DNA of 16,123 nucleotides from Paraglomus occultum. Its lineage: Eukaryota > Glomeromycota > Glomeromycetes > Paraglomerales > Paraglomeraceae. Shown piece after piece: positions 1-9,823 of the stretch (its first letter is position 1; every line of letters begins with the position of its first letter). Under the pieces are notes generated by a model. That model was not told the DNA's origin, did no database searches, and worked only from the letters and a program-made list of their open reading frames with translations. The stretch spans positions 1-16,123 of the forward strand of contig CAJVPJ010000821.1 in the NCBI GenBank assembly GCA_910592205.1, read 5' to 3'. Made by a program: the position numbers and the translations under genes.

Positions 1-390
1 ACCCCCTCTCGGCAGAACACACCTACGCAATTAATTGCTCTCCCAACCCTATTGTGGACGCCGACCGTAACAATATTTCCGACAATAATCAATAAATTTT
101 GTACATCTTAACTGTTATGATATTCATGTACAATTCTATAACATCACTATACACATAACTTCTAAACTCGTAAACTATATATTATACAAAATAAGCAGAA
201 CTTAAATGCTAACTATTATTCCCAATTATATTACTATTACGTCAAACACAAAATTACCCATAACCAACTTTTATTACGATGTTCTAAGCGAAAGGAGATA
301 ATTCAATTGAAAAATCCATTCATACCTTGTGCCATGTCACGCAACATATAATAATGGAGGGAGTGAACACTCTCACCTCCGAAAAAACCC
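1..390. other. Spacer with no recognised gene
   Basis: AT-rich sequence with frequent stops in every frame. I found no domain motif, RNA gene or clear repeat. The recognisable relic of gene 1 begins at about 391; between 350 and 390 the similarity to the gene 1 upstream region is too weak to claim. Confidence 0.6.
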
Positions 391-890
391 TTACTTAGTT
401 AAATAACTAGAGTCTAACGTAACATGTTTGAATAGATATAATCTAAACTAAGTGATATCTGATAAAGCCAACTCAAATTGACAATATTTCGATACTTGCA
501 ACTACCATTATGAAAAAAACATGGGTGTTATAGTTACTTGGAAACAGCAAAGAACGTATTAGTATACCAATAGTTGATGAGTTTGCCGGAATATACCCGT
601 TTTTGACGCACAAATACAATAACAACGCAACGTTAATGATATTCCAGCTGATTTAATCGTCGTAACAGCTTGGTAAATATAAAGAAATTTACCAAGTCTA
701 ATGACAATACCTGTCATATGGATGCTAATAAACCTTTACCATTATTATCCTCTCTATAGCCGCATGTGGAATATACTTTGATTATGATGTAGTGATTTTC
801 ATGTGATTGTGTTATTATTTGCAATAAAAATCCACGCCCAATACACAAACATTCCAATCAATCCAATGTCCAAATCTTGATATTTGGATG
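391..890 (+). pseudogene. Relic of the 5' part of a gene 1-like kinase gene
   Basis: A decayed copy of gene 1's upstream flank and first exon, found by comparing the two regions directly. Bases 391-455 match gene 1's upstream flank at about 2910-2965 (shared 'ttagttaaataa' and 'tataatctaa'). Bases 461-500 match 3128-3165 ('aaagccaact'). Bases 520-545 match 3210-3235. Bases 648-663 match 3341-3354 ('ttaatcgtcg'), and 691-708 match 3376-3393 at 17 of 18 bases. Bases 757-800 match 3453-3480 ('ccgcatg.ggaata'), and weaker similarity runs to about 890. The copy lacks about 150 nt around the start codon, has many small indels and in-frame stops, and cannot make the protein. The order is collinear with gene 1, so it is one duplicated block rather than scattered matches. 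The ends are approximate. Confidence 0.75.
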
Positions 891-2973
891 GCGAGCTAAT
901 CAATCAGTAAACCTATTCATTTCATGTTCCTGTTCCTGTTCCTGTTCTGATTTTTTCCACCTTTCAAATTTGGGTTGAATATCTATTTATATTTAGGAAA
1001 CAACTTCGTTCTTGTTTTCAATTTGTTCCTCGTCCAAAAAGGAACGAAAAAACAACATATGCATATTAAAAAAAAAAAATAATAATCGACGAACAATGTC
1101 AACTTTCATAGAAATGTCAGCTCTATACGGTCTGAAATGAGTGCGGCCAATGTTGGTTTCTTATTTTCCTCCGCATAGTAATATACAACTTCAACAAAAA
1201 CATATCTATTTATAACCACCATCTGTACCAACTGAAAACTCCGAAACAGAGGACACGTAGCAGAAGACGCCCGCTGCAAAAAGATGTTATAATTATAATT
1301 TCAATCGAGAAGGAACGTTGATGGATTACCATGTGAACATGTACGAGGAAACAGATGTCATTTCATTTCTTGCTCCTGCCTAAGAATGGAAGTGGAAACA
1401 AAATTGTAAACAAATAAATGAATAACCATAATACGTTTCCTGCTTGCTGATAATTGCTGATCACTTTCAATAGTAAAGGCACACGAACTTCAAACGTCAA
1501 TAACTTTTGAATGAATGTACTAATACATACTTCAACACTTTTCCCACAGAAATAGAAAAACGTTTTAATTGATATAAAAATGGAGAAATATTCTGAAACA
1601 TGTTTATATGTGAGAGTGAAGTGTCTTGAAGCGGTCGGTGTATAACAATGGGTGTAAAGCAACTTCAAAAAAACAGTTATGAAACAAAGAAACGTTTTCT
1701 GTCATATTTATACTTTAGCCGTCTTCGATTTCTTACTAAAGTATTGTTCTTTTCTTAGAGAGCTTTCCGTGAAATCAGGCTCCGTATTGCAGAGGTCATC
1801 CTTCTCTCGAACACTAGACTGTGGAACAACCCTCTTTCTTGCAACCGAGAATGCCAGTCAAACTAAACTTGCGGGGCAGGCGTATGAAGACTACTATACG
1901 ACACATATGGGTTTCCAATATATCTCACCCGTCTTATTATAACTGAAGAGAGGTGGATTAGGTGTCGACGGGGGAAGAATTTTGAAAGAACAGGAGAAGT
2001 GAATCGTGTTTTTAGAAGCCCTGCGAAAACAGCGAGGATCGAACGAATAGAGAGCATCCCTGCTACTGATGACCGGTTCGAATATTGTAGGTATATATAC
2101 TGAGAGTGTTTGGATCCATTCGCTATTGTTTGCCGGCTCATTTATGAGTATTTTTCTAGTGGCTGGTAACATTTTGGCTATCGGCAACAACGTTACATTC
2201 TCTTCAATTCGAGCGATGACGTGTCAGGTTGGAAGACGTTTTGACCTTACCAAACTTTATACATAGTTTTTTTCTTTCTGTCTTTGTTTCTCTCTCTTAC
2301 AACACACAAGACGCAGGGGGCTTACATTAGCAAACGTAACACTAGATAACAAAATATTCTCGCTGGTCAAGCATAATTAACATCGCATCGGCCAATTTCG
2401 TTGCATAGAGACGCATTGATTAATGACAAACGCATCATCGAAGAATATTAATACGCAATTATTAAACAAGTAACGTAAAATATTTAACTATTTATTATTA
2501 TACGATATACACATAAATATTACTGTACTGTTGATAATGAACATTAAATAAACTTTGCTGCAATTCCAAACCATTGCCGAGATAATTGACTACGCTCGGT
2601 CACGTGGGCACCGCTAAAGCATCCCTAGTTCTGTAGTTAGATACGAAAATTTCTCGTCTCGTTGTGTAATAGATAAAACGGCTTCTAGTCGAAAACATGT
2701 CGAAATCTTCGGTGTCCTCTTCAAATATGTAAATCGGATCAGTTGGAAATCATAGTTGGGTGCGAGACCCTTTTGTACGCCGCTGTACACGTTTATAGAT
2801 TCGAGTAAGCAATGACAAAAAGCAAGTGGGTTTTAGCAAACTTATTAGAAAAGAAAATTTTTTATTAAAGAAATAATTGTACATATTTTGTCTATTTTGA
2901 ACACATCATATTTAGTTAAATAAAGCGTAACCTAAAATCACATGATAAATAGGTATAATCTAATCCGTATTAC
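891..2973. other. Spacer upstream of gene 1
   Basis: No gene is supported here. Between about 1760 and 2240 the GC content is visibly higher than in the surrounding DNA, and frames of 65-98 codons are open on both strands (for example 1679-1942 and 2069-2266 on +, 1863-2190 on -). They overlap one another and match nothing I recognise; one has a hydrophobic stretch. This may be an old gene or transposon remnant. A pyrimidine-rich tract lies at about 2264-2300. The last 150 bases before gene 1 are very AT-rich and should contain its promoter, but no clear TATA box stands out. Confidence 0.5.
925..947. repeat. Hexanucleotide tandem repeat, TGTTCC x 3.8
   Basis: Three perfect copies of TGTTCC starting at 925, 931 and 937, plus a partial fourth (TGTTC, 943-947). 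A simple microsatellite just downstream of the relic, with no sign of coding. Confidence 0.9.
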
Positions 2974-5407
2974 ATGCATGGCGCAGTTGTTGTGTCAATA
3001 AACGAAAAGTTTTTTCACCCAAGCCAAGCTATGTTCCAGAGATTAAGGGATATGCATAATTCAACTGACAGCTCGATTCTATCCATAGAAGGTTGCGCAT
3101 GGTGTCCTTCCTTGGGATTTACCAAACTAAAGCCAACTCCAATCTCCAACGTTTACTTTCGCTTGGGTCATCCTCGGGCGGAACTCGGTTCGATTTCTTC
3201 TGAACTTCCCGATACATGGATATTACTTGGAAGTAGCAACAAATGCACGCCAACGGTTATGAGTGAGTTTTCCAGAATATACTCGCTTCGGACACACAAA
3301 CACAACGAGAACGTTATTGACTTTAAAAGATATTCCATCTGGCTTAATCGTCGCAATGCCCTCATAAAAGGGTATACCAAGTCTAACGACAATTATTACT
3401 TGGTCGCTGAGAGACAGTTTTACTATCCTTATTCTCTCTATGGATTCTGTTCCGCATGCGGAATACTCCGATGTAGTCCTGTGTGGTGCATTTGCGGTAA
3501 TAAGAACTTATCTAATGGATGGACCAGCAAGAATAAGAAACTCGACGAGTTTATTAAGGAATCTCAATTACAAACAAACTCACCAAATGATGCCTATTTG
3601 GAATGGATTCCATTCGATTGTATTGGTCCTAAGTATAATGGATTCGAACGTTACTATTATTTGGATGGTCTACCTACCCTACATGAGTATACATACATTA
3701 AATTGATTCCACTTGATGATTTAGATGTTGACAAGGTGATTATAAAGTCCAATATATTGTCTCTATTGGTTGTTTGGCTGTCTTTTTTTTTTTTAATTAT
3801 GTATAATTTCTACTAGTTGTGTGGTATGCATCCTGATATTCTTACCAAAGACTTTTGGGGTACCATTGGATTCACATGCAGTACAAGTGAACAAAAGTAT
3901 TACCTAATAAAACAGTATTATGGGACTGGATTATGTCTGGCATGTACAGAGCCATTAAAACCTCTGATAAGTGTATTCTGTTTCAACTGCCTTGCACCAC
4001 AACCTCTTAATTGGACTACAGGCAGCAAGTCTTTGGATTTATTTATTATGGAGTCATGGTCTAATGTGGAGAATGGTTATGATAATTACATACAGTGGAT
4101 AGAATACTCCCAATTGGTGAATGTGCAAGCAATGATTCCATCACACTATGAATGCATGCTTATGGCTGATTGGTTGGAACCAATGGAAAACAAATGTATA
4201 AAAGTGAAACTCAAAAAGATAGTTAGCAGATGTGATGTGCAGACGTTTAATTTTCATCAGGTGAGTCATTTAATTTCATGTGTAAGATGATGCAATGTTA
4301 ACATATTTCATGTGTTGTTAAATTGATGGTTGTATTATTTCTTTAAATAGTTAACTCGGGAATACCCAGAGATATTAACTCCTGATAATAATTCAATAAT
4401 TGGAATTACTCAGGAGCCATCTACTCAGGAATACTTTTTAGTTTTCTACCATGGAATATGTAAGATATTAGACAAGTTCCTAGCTGCTGATGGATATATG
4501 AAATATGGCAACTTTTATGAACTCCAAGAGATTGGATCTGGTAGTTACAAAACAATTTACACTGCCAAATATAGACATGAACTACTTGTAATCAAACGTT
4601 TCAAGGATTTTGATCAGACTTTTGGATTATTTATTTCTGAGGTAAATTTTCCTTTGATATACAGTACCAACATGATATGATGTTTAACTTGACCTGAAAT
4701 TTATTATTTAACAGTTCAGAAATCATCTCAAGTGCATAACAGAAGACGGCAGTGCTGTATTCCTTGATCTTTATGGAGTCACACAAGACCCAGAAACGGA
4801 AGAGTACATGATTGTTATGCAATATGCTAACAATGGTAGTCTTTTGTCTTATTTGGATCAAAATATTAACAATTTGACATGGAGAATGAAATTAAATTAT
4901 TTGATGGGAATTGTAGCCAATTTGTCTAATATCCATAATCTAGAATTAGTGCATTGTAATCTTCATGGCAGAAACATAATTTTGCACAATGGTACCCCAT
5001 TTATTAGCGATTTTAGTCTTTCTCGATCAGTGAAGTCATGTGAACGACGTTCAACCATTCGAAGCGTTTTGGCTTTTACTGCACCCGAAGTCTTTCAGAC
5101 CTACAAATTTACTCAGAAGTCAGATATATATTCTTTCGGTATTATTATGCATTTAATTGCTACTGGTGAGCAACCTTTTAGCAATCAGCAGTTTGATAGA
5201 AATTTAATAGGCGATATTATGGGTGGATTACGACCATTGATGCCTGATTCAGCACCAGAGGAATACAAGAAACTTGCCAGATGGTGTTGTGATGCCGACC
5301 CCGATAAACGTCCGGATGCAGATAAACTTTGGGTTTATATGCACACTCTTTGTAAAAGTGACAATGATATATGGGATGCCGTTTATCATCATACCGTAAA
5401 ACTATAA
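2974..5407 (+). CDS. Multi-module kinase-like protein with C-terminal predicted pseudokinase, 4 exons
   Basis: Proposed exons are 2974-3735, 3817-4260, 4351-4641 and 4715-5407. All introns are GT-AG, phase 0 and 73-90 nt, giving 729 aa. The start is the first ATG after an in-frame TAA at 2956. Residues 1-150 are a divergent module. Two cysteine ribbons follow at about 159-174 and 294-312, each trailed by 'GWTS/NWTT..K.LD.FI.ES' and 'EWIPF' or 'QWIEY'. Two degenerate kinase N-lobes lie at about 213-290 and 350-437, then a complete kinase fold at 459-729. That fold keeps the glycine loop in altered form (GSGSYK, from 463), the beta-3 Lys484, a possible helix-C Glu499, TAPE (about 621-624) and SDIYSFG. 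The HRD triad is HCN (579-581), losing the catalytic Asp, and DFG is DFS (598-600). I infer a pseudokinase with scaffolding or regulatory use. There is no signal peptide or reliable membrane segment; the hydrophobic run that appears if intron 1 is read through is intronic. Family assignment is confident, exact function unknown. Confidence 0.85.
3448..3498 (+). other. Cysteine-ribbon motif 1 inside gene 1
   Basis: Cysteines at residues 159, 162, 167, 172 and 174 (pattern CSAC...C....CIC), followed by Trp183-Thr-Ser and 'LDEFIKES'. The CxxC pair plus a second close cysteine pair suggests a small zinc-binding ribbon. It sits before the 'EWIPF' linker that usually leads into the kinase domain in this fungal family. 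Metal binding is inferred from cysteine spacing only. Confidence 0.55.
3613..3924 (+). repeat. Degenerate kinase N-lobe unit B (gene 1, spans intron 1)
   Basis: After 'EWIPFDCIG' the protein runs through a broken glycine-loop-like segment, a beta-3-like 'YIKLIPL' and, after intron 1, 'HPDILT...GTIGFT.STSEQKYYLI'. The last part lines up with the 'HPxI...GIT.DP.T..Y..V' segment (beta-4 to hinge) of the real kinase domains in both genes. It then goes straight into ribbon 2 with no C-lobe. The assignment rests on my alignment by eye. Confidence 0.55.
3934..3990 (+). other. Cysteine-ribbon motif 2 inside gene 1
   Basis: A cleaner copy of the ribbon in exon 2: CLAC at residues 294-297 and CFNC at 309-312 (C-x2-C-x11-C-x2-C). 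It is followed by 'NWTTGSKSLDLFIMES' and 'YIQWIEY', which line up with the segment after ribbon 1. The third unit, in exon 3, keeps only one cysteine and 'LDKFL', so the ribbon has decayed there. Confidence 0.6.
4102..4455 (+). repeat. Degenerate kinase N-lobe unit C (gene 1, spans intron 2)
   Basis: From 'EYSQLVNVQ' the protein shows a beta-3-like 'NKCIKVKLKKI' and then, across intron 2, 'YPEILT...IIGITQEPSTQEYFLVFYHG'. This closely mirrors the true domain's 'LYGVTQDPETEEYMIVMQYA' in exon 4. It is followed by a reduced linker ('KILDKFLAADGYM') and the complete kinase fold. No C-lobe belongs to this unit. Confidence 0.65.
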
Positions 5408-5539
5408 ATTTGGAGATTTGCACAAACTGGAAATTGAGTAGTAGTAGGTATGGTACCAGCAATTTCTAATTAGTTACATGTTAAATCAAGTTATTATATT
5501 AACAACATCTGTTGTTTATGATTTAGGCGATTCAATATA

Positions 5540-5545
5540 AATAAA
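5540..5545 (+). promoter_or_regulatory. Candidate polyadenylation signal of gene 1
   Basis: AATAAA 133 nt after the TAA of gene 1, within AT-rich sequence. The position suits a fungal 3' UTR, but the motif is common at this base composition. Confidence 0.35.
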
Positions 5546-7554
5546 CTTGTAATTATAATTTGCTAACTTATCGGTATTATATTATATATTATAACTAAAC
5601 AGCATAAGTTCGATAAGCTTGAGTCGAAATAACATTTGTGATTATTGATCCAAAAGCTAGAAGGTTGCCTATTAACCGCCTTCGGCAGGCAGATTGCATG
5701 AAAAGAATACATTGCTATTATTAAAATACTCTTGTTGTTGTTAATGTTGTGGCCCGATGATCTGAAAAGCGAATATTTTGCAAAACAAACGTTGCAGAGA
5801 TCGAACTACTATTACTATTCGAAATTAGTAATTGAGCATTTACATTTTTCCGCGATTTCCATATAAAGATGAGAACTGGTAACTTTGTCTAAACACCTCG
5901 AATTTTTTCAGCAATTGAGAAATAGAATTCTCTCCTTACTCATTGCCGAACGTAGCGTCTAACTCGAATTCAAACAAATTATTTCCCGACACTAATTTGC
6001 TAATAAATATAAGTGATACAATTTATTAAAATAGAAAAATATATCGGTCTGAGTATCCTGATATTCTATAAACTATCTTCTGATCGATTTAGAGACTTTT
6101 TATAAATAAAGCGTCTTTTTTTTTATCCAGACACTGAACGCATGTTTTACCGACTCCTTAACGAAAAAGGAATTCGTAAAAAAACGTGTGGGCTGTCTTG
6201 ATACCTTTGGACAGAATTTTTAAACCACTTTCGGGGTCTTTTTACAGTTAATACAACTCGGCATGTTTGAATAAATGCGACGGTTGAGGTAGACTTATTA
6301 CACAATATTAGGCTACACGAACAAAACAATGTTTGAGCAAATTTTTCGCTTTTACCAATTATTTGGTAGAAAGGCAAATTGCAAGCGCAAGAATAGAATC
6401 TCAGTTCAAATACATAAATTTAGAAGACTACATAAATTACCGAATCGGAAATTTTCTTAACGCAAATACATGTTAACTCACCAATTTGTTAGTTAACTGA
6501 TTTTAATTCATTATTCAATTGGTAAATACTCAACAAAAGCGCGTGTATTAATCTGGTTTTCCAGATAAATGGATAAATATTACATAATATGTTGTTCATT
6601 CCAATAATATTTAGAGCATAAACCTCAAATGCATTATATGAGCAATGTCAATCAGGGACGTCTCATTGTATCGATCTCATTAATAACGGAACAATGCGTT
6701 TATTCTAGCCTACTGCAAAAAGCCAAATATTGCATTGATTATGCTCGGAAAGTTTAATTAAACACGCCAAATGATAAAAAAAACCGTGTCTTGTTAATTA
6801 CTAGAATTACACCAAAGTTGGCCTTACAAACATATGAAATGGTACAACATTAAATAAATATGTAAAAACGAAAAGTGTAAATATGAAAATTAGCTCTATC
6901 ACAATTTTAGCTATTGTGTCTATCTCTCCGTGGATAATAAAAAATACAAGAATAAAAACGCCCAGACGAGAAATTCTGTTTGTAAAATGATGGATATCCA
7001 ATACAAGTCAAGTTTACCGCGTACGCAAACTCAAGTAATGATTTGATAAAAATTCGTACAAGTGACCCAATGAATACAAAAAATTTATCAAGTTTTGGTA
7101 AAGTTTACACCGACCGTTGTTCAAAGAATATTTACTAGTCTACGATTACACATAGACAAAAAACTTGCGATTACCTCAAAAATCGATCGCAACATACCGA
7201 TATCATTAAAACGTATTATATAGCTTGCTCATCTATCCAAGTCAAACCTCACTCATCCAAAAATCAGGTTAAGCTATACATGATAAATATTAACCCATTA
7301 ACATCCAATTGACGATTAATTAAAAAAATGCAACGTAAAATTGAAAAAAATTGATTGTTGCACGCAATCGGGACGTATTTTCTAAAAAGCAGCAGTTATA
7401 CCGCGAGTTATTTATTAAAAATTTGATAATTTTAACGTGTATTGGTTAACTGACGAATTATAGTTCTGTAAAAAAACAAATTTAACAGCAAATTATCATA
7501 GAACAAAAACTGCGCAAATATAATCAGACGCAATTTACAAACGCACCATTTTTT

Positions 7555-7568
7555 GTTACGTACGTAAC
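7555..7568. repeat. 14-nt perfect palindrome
   Basis: GTTACGTACGTAAC reads the same on both strands. It stands in non-coding DNA about 2.2 kb upstream of gene 2. It could be a dimeric protein-binding site or chance. Confidence 0.5.
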
Positions 7569-9006
7569 GTGGTTCATAATATCAACTGACAGAAGGGAAC
7601 AAAATTAACAAAGTTTGCAAAATTTCATTAACACGATTACTCTTCTCAAGGCAATTAAATCATTCTAAGTCCAATACCAAATTTAGACAGAAATATTGAA
7701 AAAAAAATACCAGAAAAATAAAAGTTAGGAAGTGATAACGGGAGTATAAACGAAAGACAAATAGTACAAAAAGAGACGTAGAACCGAAAATAGCACGAAA
7801 CTTAACATAGACCCACCCCGTTTACTATACAAATATTTTAATTATTATTCCTTTTTTCACAGTTTGCTTTATGCTTATGTGACGTTTAATTTATAAATAA
7901 GTTGTTTCAAAACAGTTACCAAAACGTTCACTTTTGCTACAAACAAAAAAACTTGCCCTTCTACTGTATACATAATGTCAACACAGCACATAATTTTAAA
8001 TCAATTTTTATATGCTGAATACAATTTCTATTAAGCAATACGCACGCCATTTTCAGCCAAAGCATGCTCATTATTAATGTTGATACATCAAATTTACGGT
8101 GTAAATTATTAAGCTTTTTATTGCAATGTTTTGTAAACATCAGGCTCGCTTGCAAAGTCATGTAGACACAGATAAGCTTTTACTATTAATATAAAAATAA
8201 AATTTAAAATCTTATCAAGAATTATGAAGTAAGTTAATTGTAATGCGGACAATAAATTATTTCTATTATTATTGTACTAATTTTTTAACACTATTTTTAC
8301 TATACAAGTATACCAAAAAATATACGAAAAAGGAGGTACGTTTGAATTGTGCTGAATATTGCGTTGCGACTATAAATGGCTACATGTTAGAAATTTGAAC
8401 AAAATAATGAAATTTAAATTTACGTTTTGTCGTTTTCTTGACATACAGAATTGTCCAATTTATAACTTTTATGAAAAATTATCACTATCAATGGCATTCG
8501 AACTATGCGAGCAAAATAAGGAGGCTGTTGTATGAATTTTGTTGTCACCAGCCAGCATTGATCACTCTATATGTAAGCATAGGTAATAATCGCCTTTTTG
8601 ACCTTCTTGATTTGTCTGTCTAGTATCACTGTCATGGACGATAACATTCTCGCAGGTTTCAACCAATAATAATAAGTTACAGAGCTCGTAGTTTATCTCA
8701 GTATTGGGAAGATTCTCAATATGATTGATGTGATAACAAAGTTTATCAGTCTATTATTTATAACAAGTAACCAGGTTTGCGAGTATCCAGTATTTATTAG
8801 ACTAAAATTTGAGACGTCGATAAAAGCCATTTATCCAGATTTATATCAAATTTATAGCATACTCCATTCGAGAGGCTGGAAAATATGAACGTAAATGTTT
8901 CATTAACAATTGAGTTGTTTTAATTATTACTTTTTCATCAAATATTACAGCGGTTGTCATATTGTTAGCCATACTGCAAAACAAATATTCCTACTTGCCA
9001 TTATAC

Positions 9007-9191
9007 GTCTGTACAGACAAACACCTATTGGAAAAAGTAATGTGGTGTAAGTTCTGAGCAATTAATTTTCTTTTTCTGACTACGCAGGAAGCAATCCATT
9101 GGAATTATTATTTGTGCTACCGAATACGACAGCTAGTCATGACTGTCAGACATCTTTAGCTAATATCGGCTATCATGATGTTGTCGCCGAT
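9007..9191. repeat. Cluster of short palindromes and hairpins upstream of gene 2
   Basis: A 12-nt perfect palindrome GTCTGTACAGAC lies at 9007-9018. At 9128-9147 a GACAG...CTGTC stem encloses the palindrome AGTCATGACT. At 9165-9191 an ATCGGC...GCCGAT stem has a 15-nt loop. These are visible directly; the function is unknown. Confidence 0.4.
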
Positions 9192-9645
9192 AACGATAAA
9201 GTAATTTCACAGCACGAAATTATTTAGTGAAGGTAAACTTCAAAATTTTAATAGATTGCTCTCGGTACAACATATTATATTAATATGGTTGTTGAAGTAA
9301 CTACTAGGCTATTGGACAATTAAATAATAACATGTCTTTACAGGGGCAATACGTTAAACTTCTTGTATTTGCTAAACACTTTGCCATTATCAAATACGAT
9401 ATTCTAAAAACTTTAATTCGTGTGCAGGTTACCTTTGTATTTGAAATCAGAAATTTTGGTCAGGAAATAATTGAAACTATTTGATAGCTATCGCATCGTC
9501 TCTTACGGAAAGTCTTTTCTGAATCGTAATTAAAGTGTTTCTTTAACAAAATGTGTTTAATTTAATCCTGTGTGAATATTTAGATATACACAGATTGAGT
9601 GCGACTATATAGAATTTTCTGATCCGAGTTCTTATATATCGCTTT

Positions 9646-9653
9646 TATATAAA
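9646..9653 (+). promoter_or_regulatory. Candidate TATA box of gene 2
   Basis: TATATAAA lies about 140 nt before the first ATG (9792) and 180 nt before the in-frame ATG at 9824, on the gene 2 strand. It is a good match, but AT-rich context raises the chance of a random hit. Confidence 0.35.
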
Positions 9654-9823
9654 CTAAAGTGCGATAAGCCGGAGAGTTGACGATTGTATAACCTTAAGAA
9701 GTATGTTGTGCAATCTGTAGACTCTCAATCATTGGTCATGAATATATTATGTACGACTTGACTTGAACAGTTGTAGTTAACGTATCGTATAATGTCGCAA
9801 CAACCTTTTTGGCAAGGCCAGCC

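Larger units (their letters stand above)
5408..9791. other. 4.4 kb intergenic spacer between the two kinase genes
   Basis: Very AT-rich, with stops in all frames; the longest frames (61-76 codons) show no motif or family resemblance. I saw no RNA gene, long terminal repeat or transposase. Short perfect palindromes occur at 7555-7568 and 9007-9018, and small hairpins at about 9128-9147 and 9165-9191. The first 150 bases are the 3' UTR of gene 1 and the last 300 or so should be the gene 2 promoter. Confidence 0.6.

Noticed and set aside
2072-2082. GGTTCGAAT resembling a tRNA B box
   Set aside because: No A box at suitable distance and no cloverleaf stems on either strand.
2069-2266. 65-codon frame with a hydrophobic segment
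   Set aside because: Short, unrecognised and sharing DNA with minus-strand open frames; hydrophobic runs are common in T-rich frames.
3736-3816. Hydrophobic C-terminal tail of the first gene 1 frame, like a membrane anchor
   Set aside because: It is intron 1 read through. The GT-AG intron restores frame exactly into exon 2, which continues the module pattern.
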